Below are positions 8,593-16,953 of a stretch of DNA of 64,000 nucleotides, one piece after another (position 1 is the first letter of the stretch; every line of letters begins with the position of its first letter). The position numbers were made by a program, and so were the translations under genes. Source of the DNA: Actinoallomurus liliacearum. GTDB lineage: Bacteria > Actinomycetota > Actinomycetes > Streptosporangiales > Streptosporangiaceae. Under the pieces are notes generated by a model. It had not been told where the DNA came from, did no database searches, and saw nothing but the letters and a program-made list of their open reading frames with translations. The stretch is from positions 1-64,000 of the forward strand of contig NZ_BAABHJ010000009.1 of the NCBI RefSeq assembly GCF_039542035.1, in the 5' to 3' direction.

Positions 8593-9446
8593 CACAGGCC
8601 CTCCAGGATCGTGCCGATGAGATCGATGGACTCGTCGGGGGTGGCGCTGACGACGCTGAGGCGGTCCATGGCGAGGGTGTACCGGTCGACGTCCTCGCGT
8701 TTATCGAGGTAGAGCGCGTTGCCGAGCTGCTCGACGTAGACCACGTCGGTCAGCTGCGGGTCGGCGAACCGCAGGATGGTGAACCCGCCGGGCGCGGCGT
8801 GCAGCGCGCCGGCCTCGAAGGGTGTGACCTGGAGCGTGAGGCCCGGCTGCTTCGCCACGGTCATGAGGTACTCCAGCTGCCCGCGCAGCACCTCGGGACC
8901 GCCGACGGGACGGCGCAGCGCCACCTCGTCGATCACCGCCCACAGCCGCAGCACACCGTCACGGAAGCGCCGCTGCCGCGTGGCCCGCAGCGAGACCCTG
9001 CGCTCCACGTCCTCCGGCGGGAAGTCGCCGAGGGAGATGACGGCCGCGGCGTACTCCTCGGTCTGCAGCAGGCCGGGGATGAACTGCGGCTCGTAGGTGC
9101 GGATGCGGGCCGCCGCCTGCTCCAGCCCGACGTAGGGCTGGAACCAGGAGGGCAGGATGTCGCCGTAGCTGTGCCACCAGCCGGGCTGGTTGGCCCGGCG
9201 GGCGAGGGTCAGCAGCTGGTCCCGCTCCTCCTCGGCGGTGATGCCGTACAGCGACAGCAGGATCGCGACGTCCGCCTCCTTGAAGCCGCTGCGGCCGAGC
9301 TCCATCCGGCTGATCTTCGACTCGGACCCGCCGATGGCCCTGGCGGCCTCGACCGAAGCGACCCCGGCCTTGTCCCGGAGCCGGCGCAACTCGGATCCGA
9401 GAAGGATGCGGAGCGCGGTGGGGCCGCTCGCTCCCGCGTTCGCCAT
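8592..9446 (-). CDS. XRE family regulator with DUF5753 (Scr1-type)
   Basis: A 284-residue protein. The N-terminal helix-turn-helix (about residues 10-65) includes LRRLRDKAGVASVEAARAIGGSESKISRMELG. The DUF5753 effector region follows from about residue 95, with the hallmark EPQFIPGLLQTEEYA. The ATG at 9446 is supported by AAGGAGG 8 bases upstream. It forms an operon with the DUF397 mini-gene and is divergent from the SAV2177-type methyltransferase. The palindrome cluster at 9507-9587 is the likely operator. The mini-DUF397 probably modulates it, by analogy with Scr2/Scr1. Confidence 0.9.
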   Translation of the reverse strand: MANAGASGPTALRILLGSELRRLRDKAGVASVEAARAIGGSESKISRMELGRSGFKEADVAILLSLYGITAEEERDQLLTLARRANQPGWWHSYGDILPSWFQPYVGLEQAAARIRTYEPQFIPGLLQTEEYAAAVISLGDFPPEDVERRVSLRATRQRRFRDGVLRLWAVIDEVALRRPVGGPEVLRGQLEYLMTVAKQPGLTLQVTPFEAGALHAAPGGFTILRFADPQLTDVVYVEQLGNALYLDKREDVDRYTLAMDRLSVVSATPDESIDLIGTILEGL

Positions 9447-9506
9447 GACCTCGACCTCCTTCGCGGCGGGCCTCCGAGTCTTCCACGACCGGCCGGAGAC
9501 CGCCGC

Positions 9507-9587
9507 GATGCAATCCCACTTCACGATGGGCTTGCATCGTCAGCGTCGTGGCGCAATGCTATCCCATAGCTGGATGCAATCCCATTG
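9507..9587. promoter_or_regulatory. Operator array upstream of XRE gene
   Basis: Three related sites share an ATCCCA core. The first is an inverted repeat GATGCAATCCCA (9507-9518) with TGGGCTTGCATC (9527-9538), one mismatch and an 8-base spacer. The second is the perfect GCTAT-CCC-ATAGC (9558-9570). The third is the perfect CAAT-CCC-ATTG (9577-9587), inside a second GATGCAATCCCA copy (9573-9584). The last two centres are 18 bases apart. The position between divergent XRE and methyltransferase genes suggests autoregulation by the XRE protein. Confidence 0.6.
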
Positions 9588-9648
9588 TCAGCCGTGGCCA
9601 GGCATGTGATGGTGATGTGGGCGATCCTGTGGCCGCCCAGCGATCGTT

Positions 9649-9689
9649 CGTGTCCGGCGGCAGGTTCCCGGATCCAGCCGCCGGACACG
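9649..9689. promoter_or_regulatory. Leader hairpin before methyltransferase
   Basis: A perfect 13-base inverted repeat (CGTGTCCGGCGGC at 9649-9661, complement at 9677-9689) has a 15-base loop and ends 52 bases before the chosen GTG start of the methyltransferase. It could be an operator or an RNA structure in the leader. There is no U-tract, so a terminator is less likely. Confidence 0.4.
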
Positions 9690-9741
9690 AGCGTTCGTGG
9701 AAGAATCGACCGCCTCCGACATCCCGGCGATGAGGCTTCTC

Positions 9742-10548
9742 GTGACGGACTACGACCGGCAGAACGAGTTCCGGCCTGAAATCCCCAGCCCGGCGCGGGT
9801 GTACAACTACATCCTCGGCGGCAAGGACCACTATCCCGCCGACCGCGTCGTGGCGGAGAACACCATTGCGGCCCTGCCGAGCGCGCGCGACGCCGCCCGG
9901 GAGAACCGCGGGTTCCTGCGCCGCGCGGCCCGGTTCCTCGCGGCCGAGGCGGGCGTCCGGCAGTTCCTCGACATCGGCACCGGCCTGCCGTCGTACGGCC
10001 AGGTCCACGAGGTCGTCCAGGAGATCGCCCCGGAGTCCCGGGTCGTGTACGTCGACAACGACCCGGTCGTGCTCGCCCACGGGCGGGACATGCTGCACGG
10101 GATCGACGGCACGGCGATCGTGCGCCACGACCTGCGCGACCCCGAGGGCATCCTGGCCGATCCCGCGCTGCGCCGGCTGCTGGACCTCGACCGGCCCGTC
10201 GGTCTCATGCTGGTCGCGGTCCTGCACTTCATCTCCGCCGCCGAGGAGCCGTACGAGCTGGTCCGCCGCCTCCTGAAGCCGCTCCCGGCGGGCAGCCACC
10301 TGGTGATCTCCCACGCCACCGACGATGGGGACGACGACGTGGAGGCCGCCCTGGAGGAGAACTACAAGACCTCCAGCTCGGCCCATGTCCGGACCCGCGC
10401 GCAGGTCGAGGCGTTCTTCGCCGGCCTCGACCTGATCGACCCCGGCGTGGTGTGGACTCCGCTGTGGCGCCCCGACGAGGCGTCGAGCCCGCTCAGCGAC
10501 GACCCGTCCCGGAGCGTCTGCTGGGCGGGAGTCGCCCGCAAACCCTGA
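9742..10548 (+). CDS. SAM-dependent methyltransferase, SAV2177/DUF574 family
   Basis: A 268-residue predicted methyltransferase of the actinomycete-specific SAV2177 (DUF574) family. It has the family hallmarks PSPARVYNYILGGKDHYPADR at the N terminus, FLDIGTGLPS (SAM motif I), YVDNDPVVLAHGR (motif II) and the late SHATDD segment. GTG 9742 is chosen because GAGG (9732-9735) is 6 bases upstream and family members usually begin just before this point; in-frame GTG 9697 and ATG 9730 are alternatives. The substrate is unknown for the whole family. It faces the XRE/DUF397 pair, a common neighbourhood for these genes. Confidence 0.9.
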   Translation: MTDYDRQNEFRPEIPSPARVYNYILGGKDHYPADRVVAENTIAALPSARDAARENRGFLRRAARFLAAEAGVRQFLDIGTGLPSYGQVHEVVQEIAPESRVVYVDNDPVVLAHGRDMLHGIDGTAIVRHDLRDPEGILADPALRRLLDLDRPVGLMLVAVLHFISAAEEPYELVRRLLKPLPAGSHLVISHATDDGDDDVEAALEENYKTSSSAHVRTRAQVEAFFAGLDLIDPGVVWTPLWRPDEASSPLSDDPSRSVCWAGVARKP

Positions 10549-10615
10549 AGCCGCTCACCTGAGGGGACTTTTCTAGAACGGCATTCGGATCGTAGGCTCC
10601 GCTCCGGAGGTGCCG

Positions 10616-12295
10616 ATGAAGAGTCTGGATGAGGTCAGGGCCGAGCTGACCGCGCCGGGGCAGCTGTTCGAGATGGACGAGGTCGACATCCACGGCGTGC
10701 GGACGCGCGTCTGGAAGTACGCTTCCCCGTCGTTGCGGGCCGTCCTCGAGAACAGCCGGGGGCACGGCGACAAACCGTACGTCGTCTACGAGGACGAGCG
10801 CCTGACCTTCGAGGAGCACTTCCGGCACGCCGCGACGTTCGCGCGCCGGCTGACCGAACGGTACGGCGTGCGGAAGGGCGACCGGGTCGCCATCGCGATG
10901 CGCAACCGCCCCGAATGGTTCGTCGCCTTCTGGGGCGCCGCGGCCGTCGGCGCCGTCGTCGTCCCGCTGAACGCCTGGTGGACGGGTCCCGAGCTGGAGT
11001 ACGGGCTGCGGGACAGCGGCGCGAAGGTCCTGGTGGCCGACGAGCAGCGCCTCGACCGGCTCACCGACGTCCTGCCCGGACTCGGCGTCGCCACGATCGT
11101 CGTACGGGCCCAGGGGACGCCGCCGCCGGGCGCGGAGGCGTACGAGTCGGTGCTCGGCGACGTCACCGAGACCGCCCTTCCGGACGCCGACATCGAGCCG
11201 GAGGACGACGCGACGATCTTCTACACCTCCGGTACGACGGGCCGGCCGAAGGGCGCGCTCGGGACGCAGCGCAACATCACCGGCAACACCCTGAGCCTGG
11301 CGTACGCCATGCTGGGCGCCGGCCTGCAGGCGGGCAACCCGATCGAGGAGCTGGCCAATCCGGGGCGGCGCATCACGCTGACGAGCCTGCCGCTCTTCCA
11401 CGCGACCGGCTGCCACACGGTCCTCGTGGCCAGCGCGGTCCTGGGCGGCTGCATCGTCCTGATGCACAAGTGGGACGCCGAACGCGCGCTCCAGCTCATC
11501 GAACGCGAGCGGGTCACGGCGTTCGGCGGGGTGCCGACGATGGCCTGGCAGCTGCTGACCTCCCCCGAGTTCGACAAGTACGACACCTCGAGCCTCGCGT
11601 CGGTGTCCTACGGGGGCTCGCCCGCTCCGCCCGCCCTGCTGGAGAGGATCAAGGAGGTGCTCCCGGAGCGGGTCCCGAGCAACGGGTACGGCCTGACCGA
11701 GACGTCGGCGGTGACCACGTACAACAGCGGGATCAACTACCTGACCCATCCCGACAGCATCGGCCCGGCGGTCCCGGTGTGCGACGTGAAGGTCGTGGAC
11801 CCTGCGGGCGCGGACCTGCCCACCGATGAGATCGGCGAGCTCCTCGTCCGGGGACCGAACGTCATCAAGGGTTACTGGAACGACCCCGAGGCGACCGCGC
11901 AGGCGTTCCGCGACGGCTGGTTCCACACGGGGGACCTGGCGCGCATCGACGCGGACGGCTTCGTCTACATCGTCGACCGGGCCAAGGACATGCTGATCCG
12001 CGGCGGGGAGAACGTCTACTGCGCCGAGGTCGAGTCGGCGATGTACGACCATCCGGCGATCGCCGAGGCCGCCGTGATCGGGGTGCCGCACGAGGCGCTG
12101 GGCGAGGAGGTCGGCGCGGTCGTCTGCCTCCGCCCGGGACTGACGGTGACGCCGGAGGAGCTGCAGGAGTTCCTCCGCGAACGCATCGCCGCGTTCAAGG
12201 TCCCGACCCACCTCTGGTTCCGCGAGGGCGAACTGCCCCGCAACCCGGCCGGCAAGATCCTGAAGACGCGGCTCCGCACGGAGCTGATCGGCTGA
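10616..12295 (+). CDS. Acyl-CoA synthetase (AMP-forming)
   Basis: A 559-residue ANL-superfamily ligase. It contains the P-loop FYTSGTTGRPKGA at about residue 203, the SNGYGLTETSA motif at about 360, the TGDLARID hinge and RGGENVYCAEVES, and the catalytic lysine in NPAGKILKT. ATG 10616 fits the GGAGG at 10606-10610. It stands alone between the methyltransferase and the strong terminator at 12305-12350. The family includes medium/long-chain and aromatic acyl-CoA ligases, so the substrate is open. Confidence 0.92.
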   Translation: MKSLDEVRAELTAPGQLFEMDEVDIHGVRTRVWKYASPSLRAVLENSRGHGDKPYVVYEDERLTFEEHFRHAATFARRLTERYGVRKGDRVAIAMRNRPEWFVAFWGAAAVGAVVVPLNAWWTGPELEYGLRDSGAKVLVADEQRLDRLTDVLPGLGVATIVVRAQGTPPPGAEAYESVLGDVTETALPDADIEPEDDATIFYTSGTTGRPKGALGTQRNITGNTLSLAYAMLGAGLQAGNPIEELANPGRRITLTSLPLFHATGCHTVLVASAVLGGCIVLMHKWDAERALQLIERERVTAFGGVPTMAWQLLTSPEFDKYDTSSLASVSYGGSPAPPALLERIKEVLPERVPSNGYGLTETSAVTTYNSGINYLTHPDSIGPAVPVCDVKVVDPAGADLPTDEIGELLVRGPNVIKGYWNDPEATAQAFRDGWFHTGDLARIDADGFVYIVDRAKDMLIRGGENVYCAEVESAMYDHPAIAEAAVIGVPHEALGEEVGAVVCLRPGLTVTPEELQEFLRERIAAFKVPTHLWFREGELPRNPAGKILKTRLRTELIG

Positions 12296-12304
12296 GGCGC
12301 GTCC

Positions 12305-12350
12305 CCGTCGCCGGGGGACGGGACCGGACGGTCCCGTCCCCCGGCGACGG
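12305..12350. terminator. Strong bidirectional terminator hairpin
   Basis: Perfect 20-base arms (12305-12324 and 12331-12350) with a 6-base loop. It lies between the convergent stops of the acyl-CoA synthetase (12295) and the WYL gene (12356). There is no long U-tract, as is usual in high-GC actinomycetes. Confidence 0.85.
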
Positions 12351-12355
12351 TCGGA

Positions 12356-12865
12356 TCAGCGACGGCAGTGCGCGGTCCGCGGCGCGCGCGGCTGGAACGG
12401 CAGGAAGCGGTCGGCGCGGTGCGGACGCGCCGGGATCTCGGTCGCCTCGAGGGCCAGCATCCGGTCGAAGCGGAAGGCACGGATGTGCCGCCGCAGCCGG
12501 CACCAGCCGACGAGATACCAGTGGTCGCGGTGCACGAGGCAGGTCACCGGCTCCACCTCGCGGACCGTCACGTTGCCCCTGGCGTCGGCGTAGTGGAGGC
12601 GGACGACGAGCCGCGCGGTGATCGCGCCCGCCGCGGTCCGGGCCCGGTGCGCCGTCGCCGGGTCGAGCGGGCGGGCCAGGGTGTCGAGGGTCGTGCCGGC
12701 GGTCTCGGCCGGGTCGAGATCGTCGAAGAGGCGGCGCAGGGCCCGGCGGGCCGTGGCGGACTGCGGACCGGCGCCCAGGTGGGCGAGCGAGAGGGCGAGG
12801 GCCGCCACCTCGGGGGCCGGAAGTGGAGGACGGGTACGGCTTGCGAGCGTCGCGTTCTCGGCCAT
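12356..12865 (-). CDS. WYL-domain protein lacking the N-terminal HTH
   Basis: A 169-residue protein corresponding to the C-terminal two thirds of YafY/DeoR-like WYL regulators: LPAPEVAALALSLAHLG, then the WYL core from about residue 85 (VRLHYADARG...VEPVTCLVHRDHWYLVGWCRLR) and a FRFDRMLALEAT tail. The winged-helix DNA-binding domain normally ahead of it is missing, and no frame upstream restores it. ATG 12865 is the first plausible start. It is divergent from the benzoate-CoA-ligase-like gene at 13030. It may be a decayed regulator or a stand-alone ligand-binding WYL protein. Confidence 0.8.
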   Translation of the reverse strand: MAENATLASRTRPPLPAPEVAALALSLAHLGAGPQSATARRALRRLFDDLDPAETAGTTLDTLARPLDPATAHRARTAAGAITARLVVRLHYADARGNVTVREVEPVTCLVHRDHWYLVGWCRLRRHIRAFRFDRMLALEATEIPARPHRADRFLPFQPRAPRTAHCRR

Positions 12866-13029
12866 GGTTCGATCATACGTTCGAACACTGACATTTTCGA
12901 GGGCCGTTCCCCGCTTCTCCCCCGCTCCGGGAAAGGGGCGACTAAGATCGCCAACTGCCCGGCGCCGGCGAGACGCGGCACCGACGGCAGGTCCGTTCGT
13001 CAACGAGTACGTCCCCTCCAGCCAAGGGC

Positions 13030-14637
13030 GTGAGGCCGGTGTTCAACGCCAGCACCCATCTCGTCGACCGGCATGTCGAGGCCGGCGACGGCGACCGGAT
13101 CGCCGTCACCGGGCCGGGCGGCGCCCTCACCTACGCGGACCTGCTGGGCCGGATCCGGCGCACCGCCGCCGGGCTGCGCGAACTCGGCGTACGGCCCGAA
13201 GAGCGGGTCATGCTCTCCATGGCCGACGGCCCGGACCTGCTCACGCTGATCCTCGCGACGATGCGCGTCGGCGCCGTGCCGGTCCCGGTGTCCACGATGC
13301 TGACCGCCAAGGACCTCGCCGGGCTCCTGCGCGACTCGCGGGCGCGGGTGCTGGCCGCCAGCCCGGAGTTCGCCGCGTCCGCCGAGGAGGCCGCGCAGTC
13401 CGCGCCCGAGCTGGCCGCGTTCCTGCTGAGCGGGCCCGGCGCGCCGACGCCGCCCGCCTGGGCGGAGGGTCACCGGCTGGACGCCGTCGTCGGCGACGAG
13501 GGGAACGGCGACCCGTACGACACCCACCCCGACTCCAGCGCCCTGTGGCTCTACACCTCCGGGACGACCGGCCTGCCGAAGGCCGCCGTGCACCGGCACG
13601 CCTCGATCCGGTCGGTCGCCGAGACGTACGGCGCCCAGGTGCTCGGGATCGGGCCGGAGGACCGGTGCCTGTCGGTGCCGAAGCTCTTCTTCGCGTACGG
13701 CATCGGCAACTCCTGCTTCTTCCCGCTCTCGGCCGGCGCGTCGACCGTGCTCGAGCCGGGCCGCCCGACGCCGGCGCTGATCGCGGAGCGCGTCCAGCGG
13801 GACCGGCCGACGCTGTTCTTCGCCGTGCCGACCTTCTATGCCGCGCTGCTCGCCGCGGAGCTGCCCGCGGAGACGTTCGCGCCGGTCCGTACGGCGGTGT
13901 CGGCGGGCGAGCCGCTGCCGGCGCCCATCTTCCGGCGGTTCGCCGAGCGGTACGGCGTGGAGATCCTGGACGGCATCGGCGCCACCGAGGCGCTGCACAT
14001 CTTCATCTCCAACCGCGCGGGCCAGGTGCGGCCGGGCACCAGCGGCGTGCCGGTCCCCGGGTACGACCTGCGCGTCGTCGACGACGCCGGCGCCGACGTG
14101 CCGCGCGGCACCCCCGGGAACCTGATGGTGCGCGGCGACTCGATCGCCACGGGCTACTGGTGCCGTACGGCGGTGACCCGGAAGGTGTTCCAGGGTGAGT
14201 GGCTGCGCACCGGAGACACGTACGTCGTCGAGGAGGACGGTGCCTACCGGTTCCTCGGCCGCTCCGACGACATGATCAAGGCCGGGGGGATCTGGGTGTC
14301 CCCGAGCGAGGTCGAGGCCCGGCTGCTGGAGCACTCCGGCGTCGCCCAGGCGGCGGTTGTGGCGCTGCCGGACGGCGACGAGCTGGACAAGCCCGTCGCC
14401 GCCGTCGTACGCGCGCCCGGGTCCGCCGTCACCGCCGAGGAGGTCGTCGCGTTCTGCCGGGACGGGCTCGCGTCCTTCAAGCGGCCGCGCGCGGTGCACT
14501 TCGTCGAGTCGCTGCCGACGACGGCGACCGGGAAGGTCCAGCGGTACCTCGTCCGCGAACGCCTCGGCCGGGCCGGTGTCAACCCGGCGGCTCCGGAGGA
14601 GGGCGGACGTGACCTCCTGGACGAGACCCGGTCCTGA
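13030..14637 (+). CDS. Benzoate-CoA ligase family protein (AMP-forming)
   Basis: A 535-residue ligase whose order and motifs match the benzoate-CoA ligase group: N-terminal FNASTHLVDRHV, P-loop WLYTSGTTGLPKAAVH at about residue 173, PKLFFAYGIGNSCFFPL, then DGIGATEALHIFISN and TGDTYV, and the terminal ATGKVQRYLVR lysine. This would activate benzoate or a similar aromatic acid. GTG 13030 is used although its ribosome binding site is weak; GTG 13039 is a close alternative. No ring-oxidation genes are nearby, so the fate of the CoA ester is not visible here. Confidence 0.88.
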   Translation: MRPVFNASTHLVDRHVEAGDGDRIAVTGPGGALTYADLLGRIRRTAAGLRELGVRPEERVMLSMADGPDLLTLILATMRVGAVPVPVSTMLTAKDLAGLLRDSRARVLAASPEFAASAEEAAQSAPELAAFLLSGPGAPTPPAWAEGHRLDAVVGDEGNGDPYDTHPDSSALWLYTSGTTGLPKAAVHRHASIRSVAETYGAQVLGIGPEDRCLSVPKLFFAYGIGNSCFFPLSAGASTVLEPGRPTPALIAERVQRDRPTLFFAVPTFYAALLAAELPAETFAPVRTAVSAGEPLPAPIFRRFAERYGVEILDGIGATEALHIFISNRAGQVRPGTSGVPVPGYDLRVVDDAGADVPRGTPGNLMVRGDSIATGYWCRTAVTRKVFQGEWLRTGDTYVVEEDGAYRFLGRSDDMIKAGGIWVSPSEVEARLLEHSGVAQAAVVALPDGDELDKPVAAVVRAPGSAVTAEEVVAFCRDGLASFKRPRAVHFVESLPTTATGKVQRYLVRERLGRAGVNPAAPEEGGRDLLDETRS

Positions 14638-14725
14638 CCCGCACGCCCGGCCGGCCGGCGACGCACGCCAGGGCCTGTCTCGAAGTCCGCGCCGCACAGG
14701 GGACGGCGGGGCGTTGAGACGGATC

Positions 14726-15373
14726 CTAAGTGGCGGTGACGTAGACCTCGACGACGCCGCGCGCCTCGCGGACGGCGAGCCGGGGCAGCGCGGATATCGG
14801 CGCGGCGAGCCGGTGGTGGAGAACCTTGCCGTCGAGGGCGAAGAGCGCCCGATGGCAGGGGCAGCGCAGCCGCGCGCCGCCCTCGACGTGCAGGCGGCAC
14901 CCCTGGTGCGTGCACACGCCGGAGACCGCCCGCAGCCGACCGGCCCGGCGGGCCACGAAGCCGGTGACGCTGCCGGCGTCGAAGGGGACCACCGCGCCCT
15001 CCGTGAGCTCGGCCGCCGCCGCCACCGTATGCCACCTGCCGTTGAGTGGCTGCAACGTCCCGTCGCCCGCGAACGTCGGACCGCGGGTGAGGCCGCGGTC
15101 GATCGTCACCCCCGCCACGGCACCGGCCCCCGCCAGCGCGCCGCCCAGGACCAGCCGACGGCGGACCGGCAGCGGCGGTCGGGCCCGCTCCGGCTCCGCC
15201 AGTCGACGGTGCAGGTCGGCGACGAACTCCTCGCGCGGCGCGTCCGATCCCGGACGGGCGGCCCGCAGCTCGATGGCCAGGCGTAGCGCGTCCGCGTCCG
15301 CCTCGTCGACCGGGAAGGGATGCGGGCGGCGGCCCTTGATCAGATCCTCGACGTATCGCCGTAGGCCCTTCAT
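14726..15373 (-). CDS. Membrane-anchored Rieske [2Fe-2S] protein
   Basis: A 215-residue protein. An N-terminal region of about 70 residues, rich in charged helices, precedes VRRRLVLGG and a hydrophobic Tat-like segment (about 74-92). An exported Rieske domain follows: C154-T-H156 with C159, and C171-P-C173-H174, giving both cluster ligand pairs and the structural disulfide. ATG 15373 has GGAGG 5 bases upstream and starts 2 bases after the sigma-factor stop, so the pair is coupled. Its long cytoplasmic leader next to an ECF sigma gene suggests a redox-sensing anti-sigma role. That is inference: no ZAS motif is present, and a simple electron carrier is the alternative. Confidence 0.88.
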   Translation of the reverse strand: MKGLRRYVEDLIKGRRPHPFPVDEADADALRLAIELRAARPGSDAPREEFVADLHRRLAEPERARPPLPVRRRLVLGGALAGAGAVAGVTIDRGLTRGPTFAGDGTLQPLNGRWHTVAAAAELTEGAVVPFDAGSVTGFVARRAGRLRAVSGVCTHQGCRLHVEGGARLRCPCHRALFALDGKVLHHRLAAPISALPRLAVREARGVVEVYVTAT

Positions 15374-15375
15374 CG

Positions 15376-15978
15376 TCACCTCCCCCTCCTGTCTTCCGGG
15401 GGTTCTTCCCGGACGATCTCTGCGGCTAGCCTGAGCGCCCGATGCTGGAGGACCTTGACGTTCCCGGCGCTGGTCCGCAGTTCGCGGGCCGCGTCGCGAA
15501 TCGAGTAGGACCGCAGGAAGCGCAGTTCCAGGACGCGCCGGTACCGGTCGGGCAGCGCCGCCAGGATCCGCTCGACGCGTTCCGGCGCACGACCGGTCTC
15601 GGGCGGCCGGCCGAAGTCGGCCGCCACGCGCTCCAGGTCGATGCCGGTGATCTCACGCCCCAGCGTGCGCCGCCAGTGCGCCGCCAGCACCGTACGGGCG
15701 GTGACGCGCAGGTACGCGCGGACCTCACCCACGCTCGCGGAGGTGCGCAGCGGTCGCAGCGCGGTGAGGAAGACCTCGGCGGTGAGGTCCTCGGCGTCGG
15801 GCCGGTTGCCGACCTTGGCGAACATCAACCGGTAGATCCGCTGCACATTGTCGAGGTAGATGGCCTCCCAGCCGGTGTAGGCCTCCCCCTCCACCAGACG
15901 CAGCGGCGGGCGGTGCTCAGCGGGAATCTCGGCGTCCGGCCCCGGGCGTTCGCGTCGGCCCGGGATCCAGCGGTCCAT
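15376..15978 (-). CDS. ECF-type RNA polymerase sigma factor
   Basis: A 200-residue extracytoplasmic-function sigma factor. Region 2 is at about residues 35-105 (YLDNVQRIYRLMFAKVG..., DAEDLTAEVFLTAL) and region 4 at about 135-185 (LPDRYRRVLELRFLRSYSIRDAARELRTSAGNVKVLQHRAL). ATG 15978 has AAGGGGA at a 6-base spacing. It is the third gene of a cupredoxin-metallophosphoesterase-sigma-Rieske operon; no classical zinc anti-sigma is encoded beside it. The mirrored motif pair at 17507-17594 is a candidate target promoter, which would make the operon autoregulated. Confidence 0.93.
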   Translation of the reverse strand: MDRWIPGRRERPGPDAEIPAEHRPPLRLVEGEAYTGWEAIYLDNVQRIYRLMFAKVGNRPDAEDLTAEVFLTALRPLRTSASVGEVRAYLRVTARTVLAAHWRRTLGREITGIDLERVAADFGRPPETGRAPERVERILAALPDRYRRVLELRFLRSYSIRDAARELRTSAGNVKVLQHRALRLAAEIVREEPPEDRRGR

Positions 15979-16023
15979 GACCAGTCCCCTTCACCATGGT
16001 CGCACGGTGGCGAGGCCGGGGAC

Positions 16024-16953
16024 TCAACCGAGCCTCTTGTCCCGGATCGCCAGGGCGTGCCGGCCGCGCACGTAGCCGACCTCGCGGATGCCGAGCGCGT
16101 GCCGCAAGCGTCCGGCCGGCAGGGTGACCGGGGCGGGTGCCGGGCCGTCGCCCGGATGTGGCAGCGGATACGCGGTGGTCGTGGCGCTGTGGAACGTGAC
16201 GTTGCCCTCCGTCTTGGTGAAGAGCTGGTGGATGTGGCCGTTGAGGCAGGTCACCGAGGCGAACCGCCGCAGGAGGGCGAGGGCCCGTACGGAGTCGTCG
16301 GTCGCCCACCCCCACTTGGGATACAGCGCGAACATCGGGATGTGGCTGAGCACGACGATCGGCGTATCGCTGGACAGCCCGGCCACGTCCTTGCGGATGA
16401 AGTCGAGCTGCTCGGTGCCCAGATGCCCGAGCTTGTTCATGTGCAGCGTGTTCACCAGCGCGATGAAGTGCACGCCGTGCAGGTCGAAGCTGTACCAGCC
16501 GTCGCCGCGCGTCCCGGCGCCGAAGGCCCTGCGGTACTTCTGGCCTGCGTCGTCGATGGAGTCGTGCTCGCCCGGAATCGTGAAGACGTGTCCCGTCTTC
16601 AGCGTCGTCATCATCTGCTTGACCTGGTCGAACTGCCCTGGCGCGGCCAGGTGGGTCAGGTCTCCGGTGTGGAAGACGAAGTCGGGCCGGTGCGGCAGCG
16701 CGTTGACCTGGTGCAGCGCGTCGGCGAACGAGTCGGTCACATCCGTGTTCGCCGGTCCGTGGAAGCCGATGTGGCTGTCGCTGATCTGCACGAACCGCAG
16801 CGCGGCGTTCGCGGGCAGGACGTCGCCCCCTCCGGCGACGTGGCTGACCACCTCGCCGCCGGCGACCGCGAGGACGACCACGCCCCCGAACCACGCGCTG
16901 TGCCGCAGCAACTGGCGGCGTGTCATGCCGGTGGGATCATTCTCGGCGGTCAC
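16024..16953 (-). CDS. Tat-exported metallophosphoesterase
   Basis: A 309-residue calcineurin-like phosphoesterase. A twin-arginine signal (TRRQLLRHSAWFGG, RR at residues 12-13, followed by a hydrophobic stretch) is followed by the metal-site motifs in order: SDSHIG, HTGDLTH, GEHDS (in place of GNHD), LSHIP and NGHIHQ. GTG 16953 overlaps the cupredoxin stop by four bases (GTGA). Export beside a cupredoxin suggests an extracytoplasmic phosphatase or phosphodiesterase. GEHDS in place of GNHDS changes the usual bridging asparagine region and deserves attention. Substrate unknown. Confidence 0.9.
   Translation of the reverse strand: MTAENDPTGMTRRQLLRHSAWFGGVVVLAVAGGEVVSHVAGGGDVLPANAALRFVQISDSHIGFHGPANTDVTDSFADALHQVNALPHRPDFVFHTGDLTHLAAPGQFDQVKQMMTTLKTGHVFTIPGEHDSIDDAGQKYRRAFGAGTRGDGWYSFDLHGVHFIALVNTLHMNKLGHLGTEQLDFIRKDVAGLSSDTPIVVLSHIPMFALYPKWGWATDDSVRALALLRRFASVTCLNGHIHQLFTKTEGNVTFHSATTTAYPLPHPGDGPAPAPVTLPAGRLRHALGIREVGYVRGRHALAIRDKRLG

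Noticed and set aside
14680..14701. GGGCCTGTCTCGAAG-like sequence resembling ends of actinomycete insertion sequences
   Set aside because: Only one short stretch, with no matching inverted end, no transposase remnant and no target duplication in the window.
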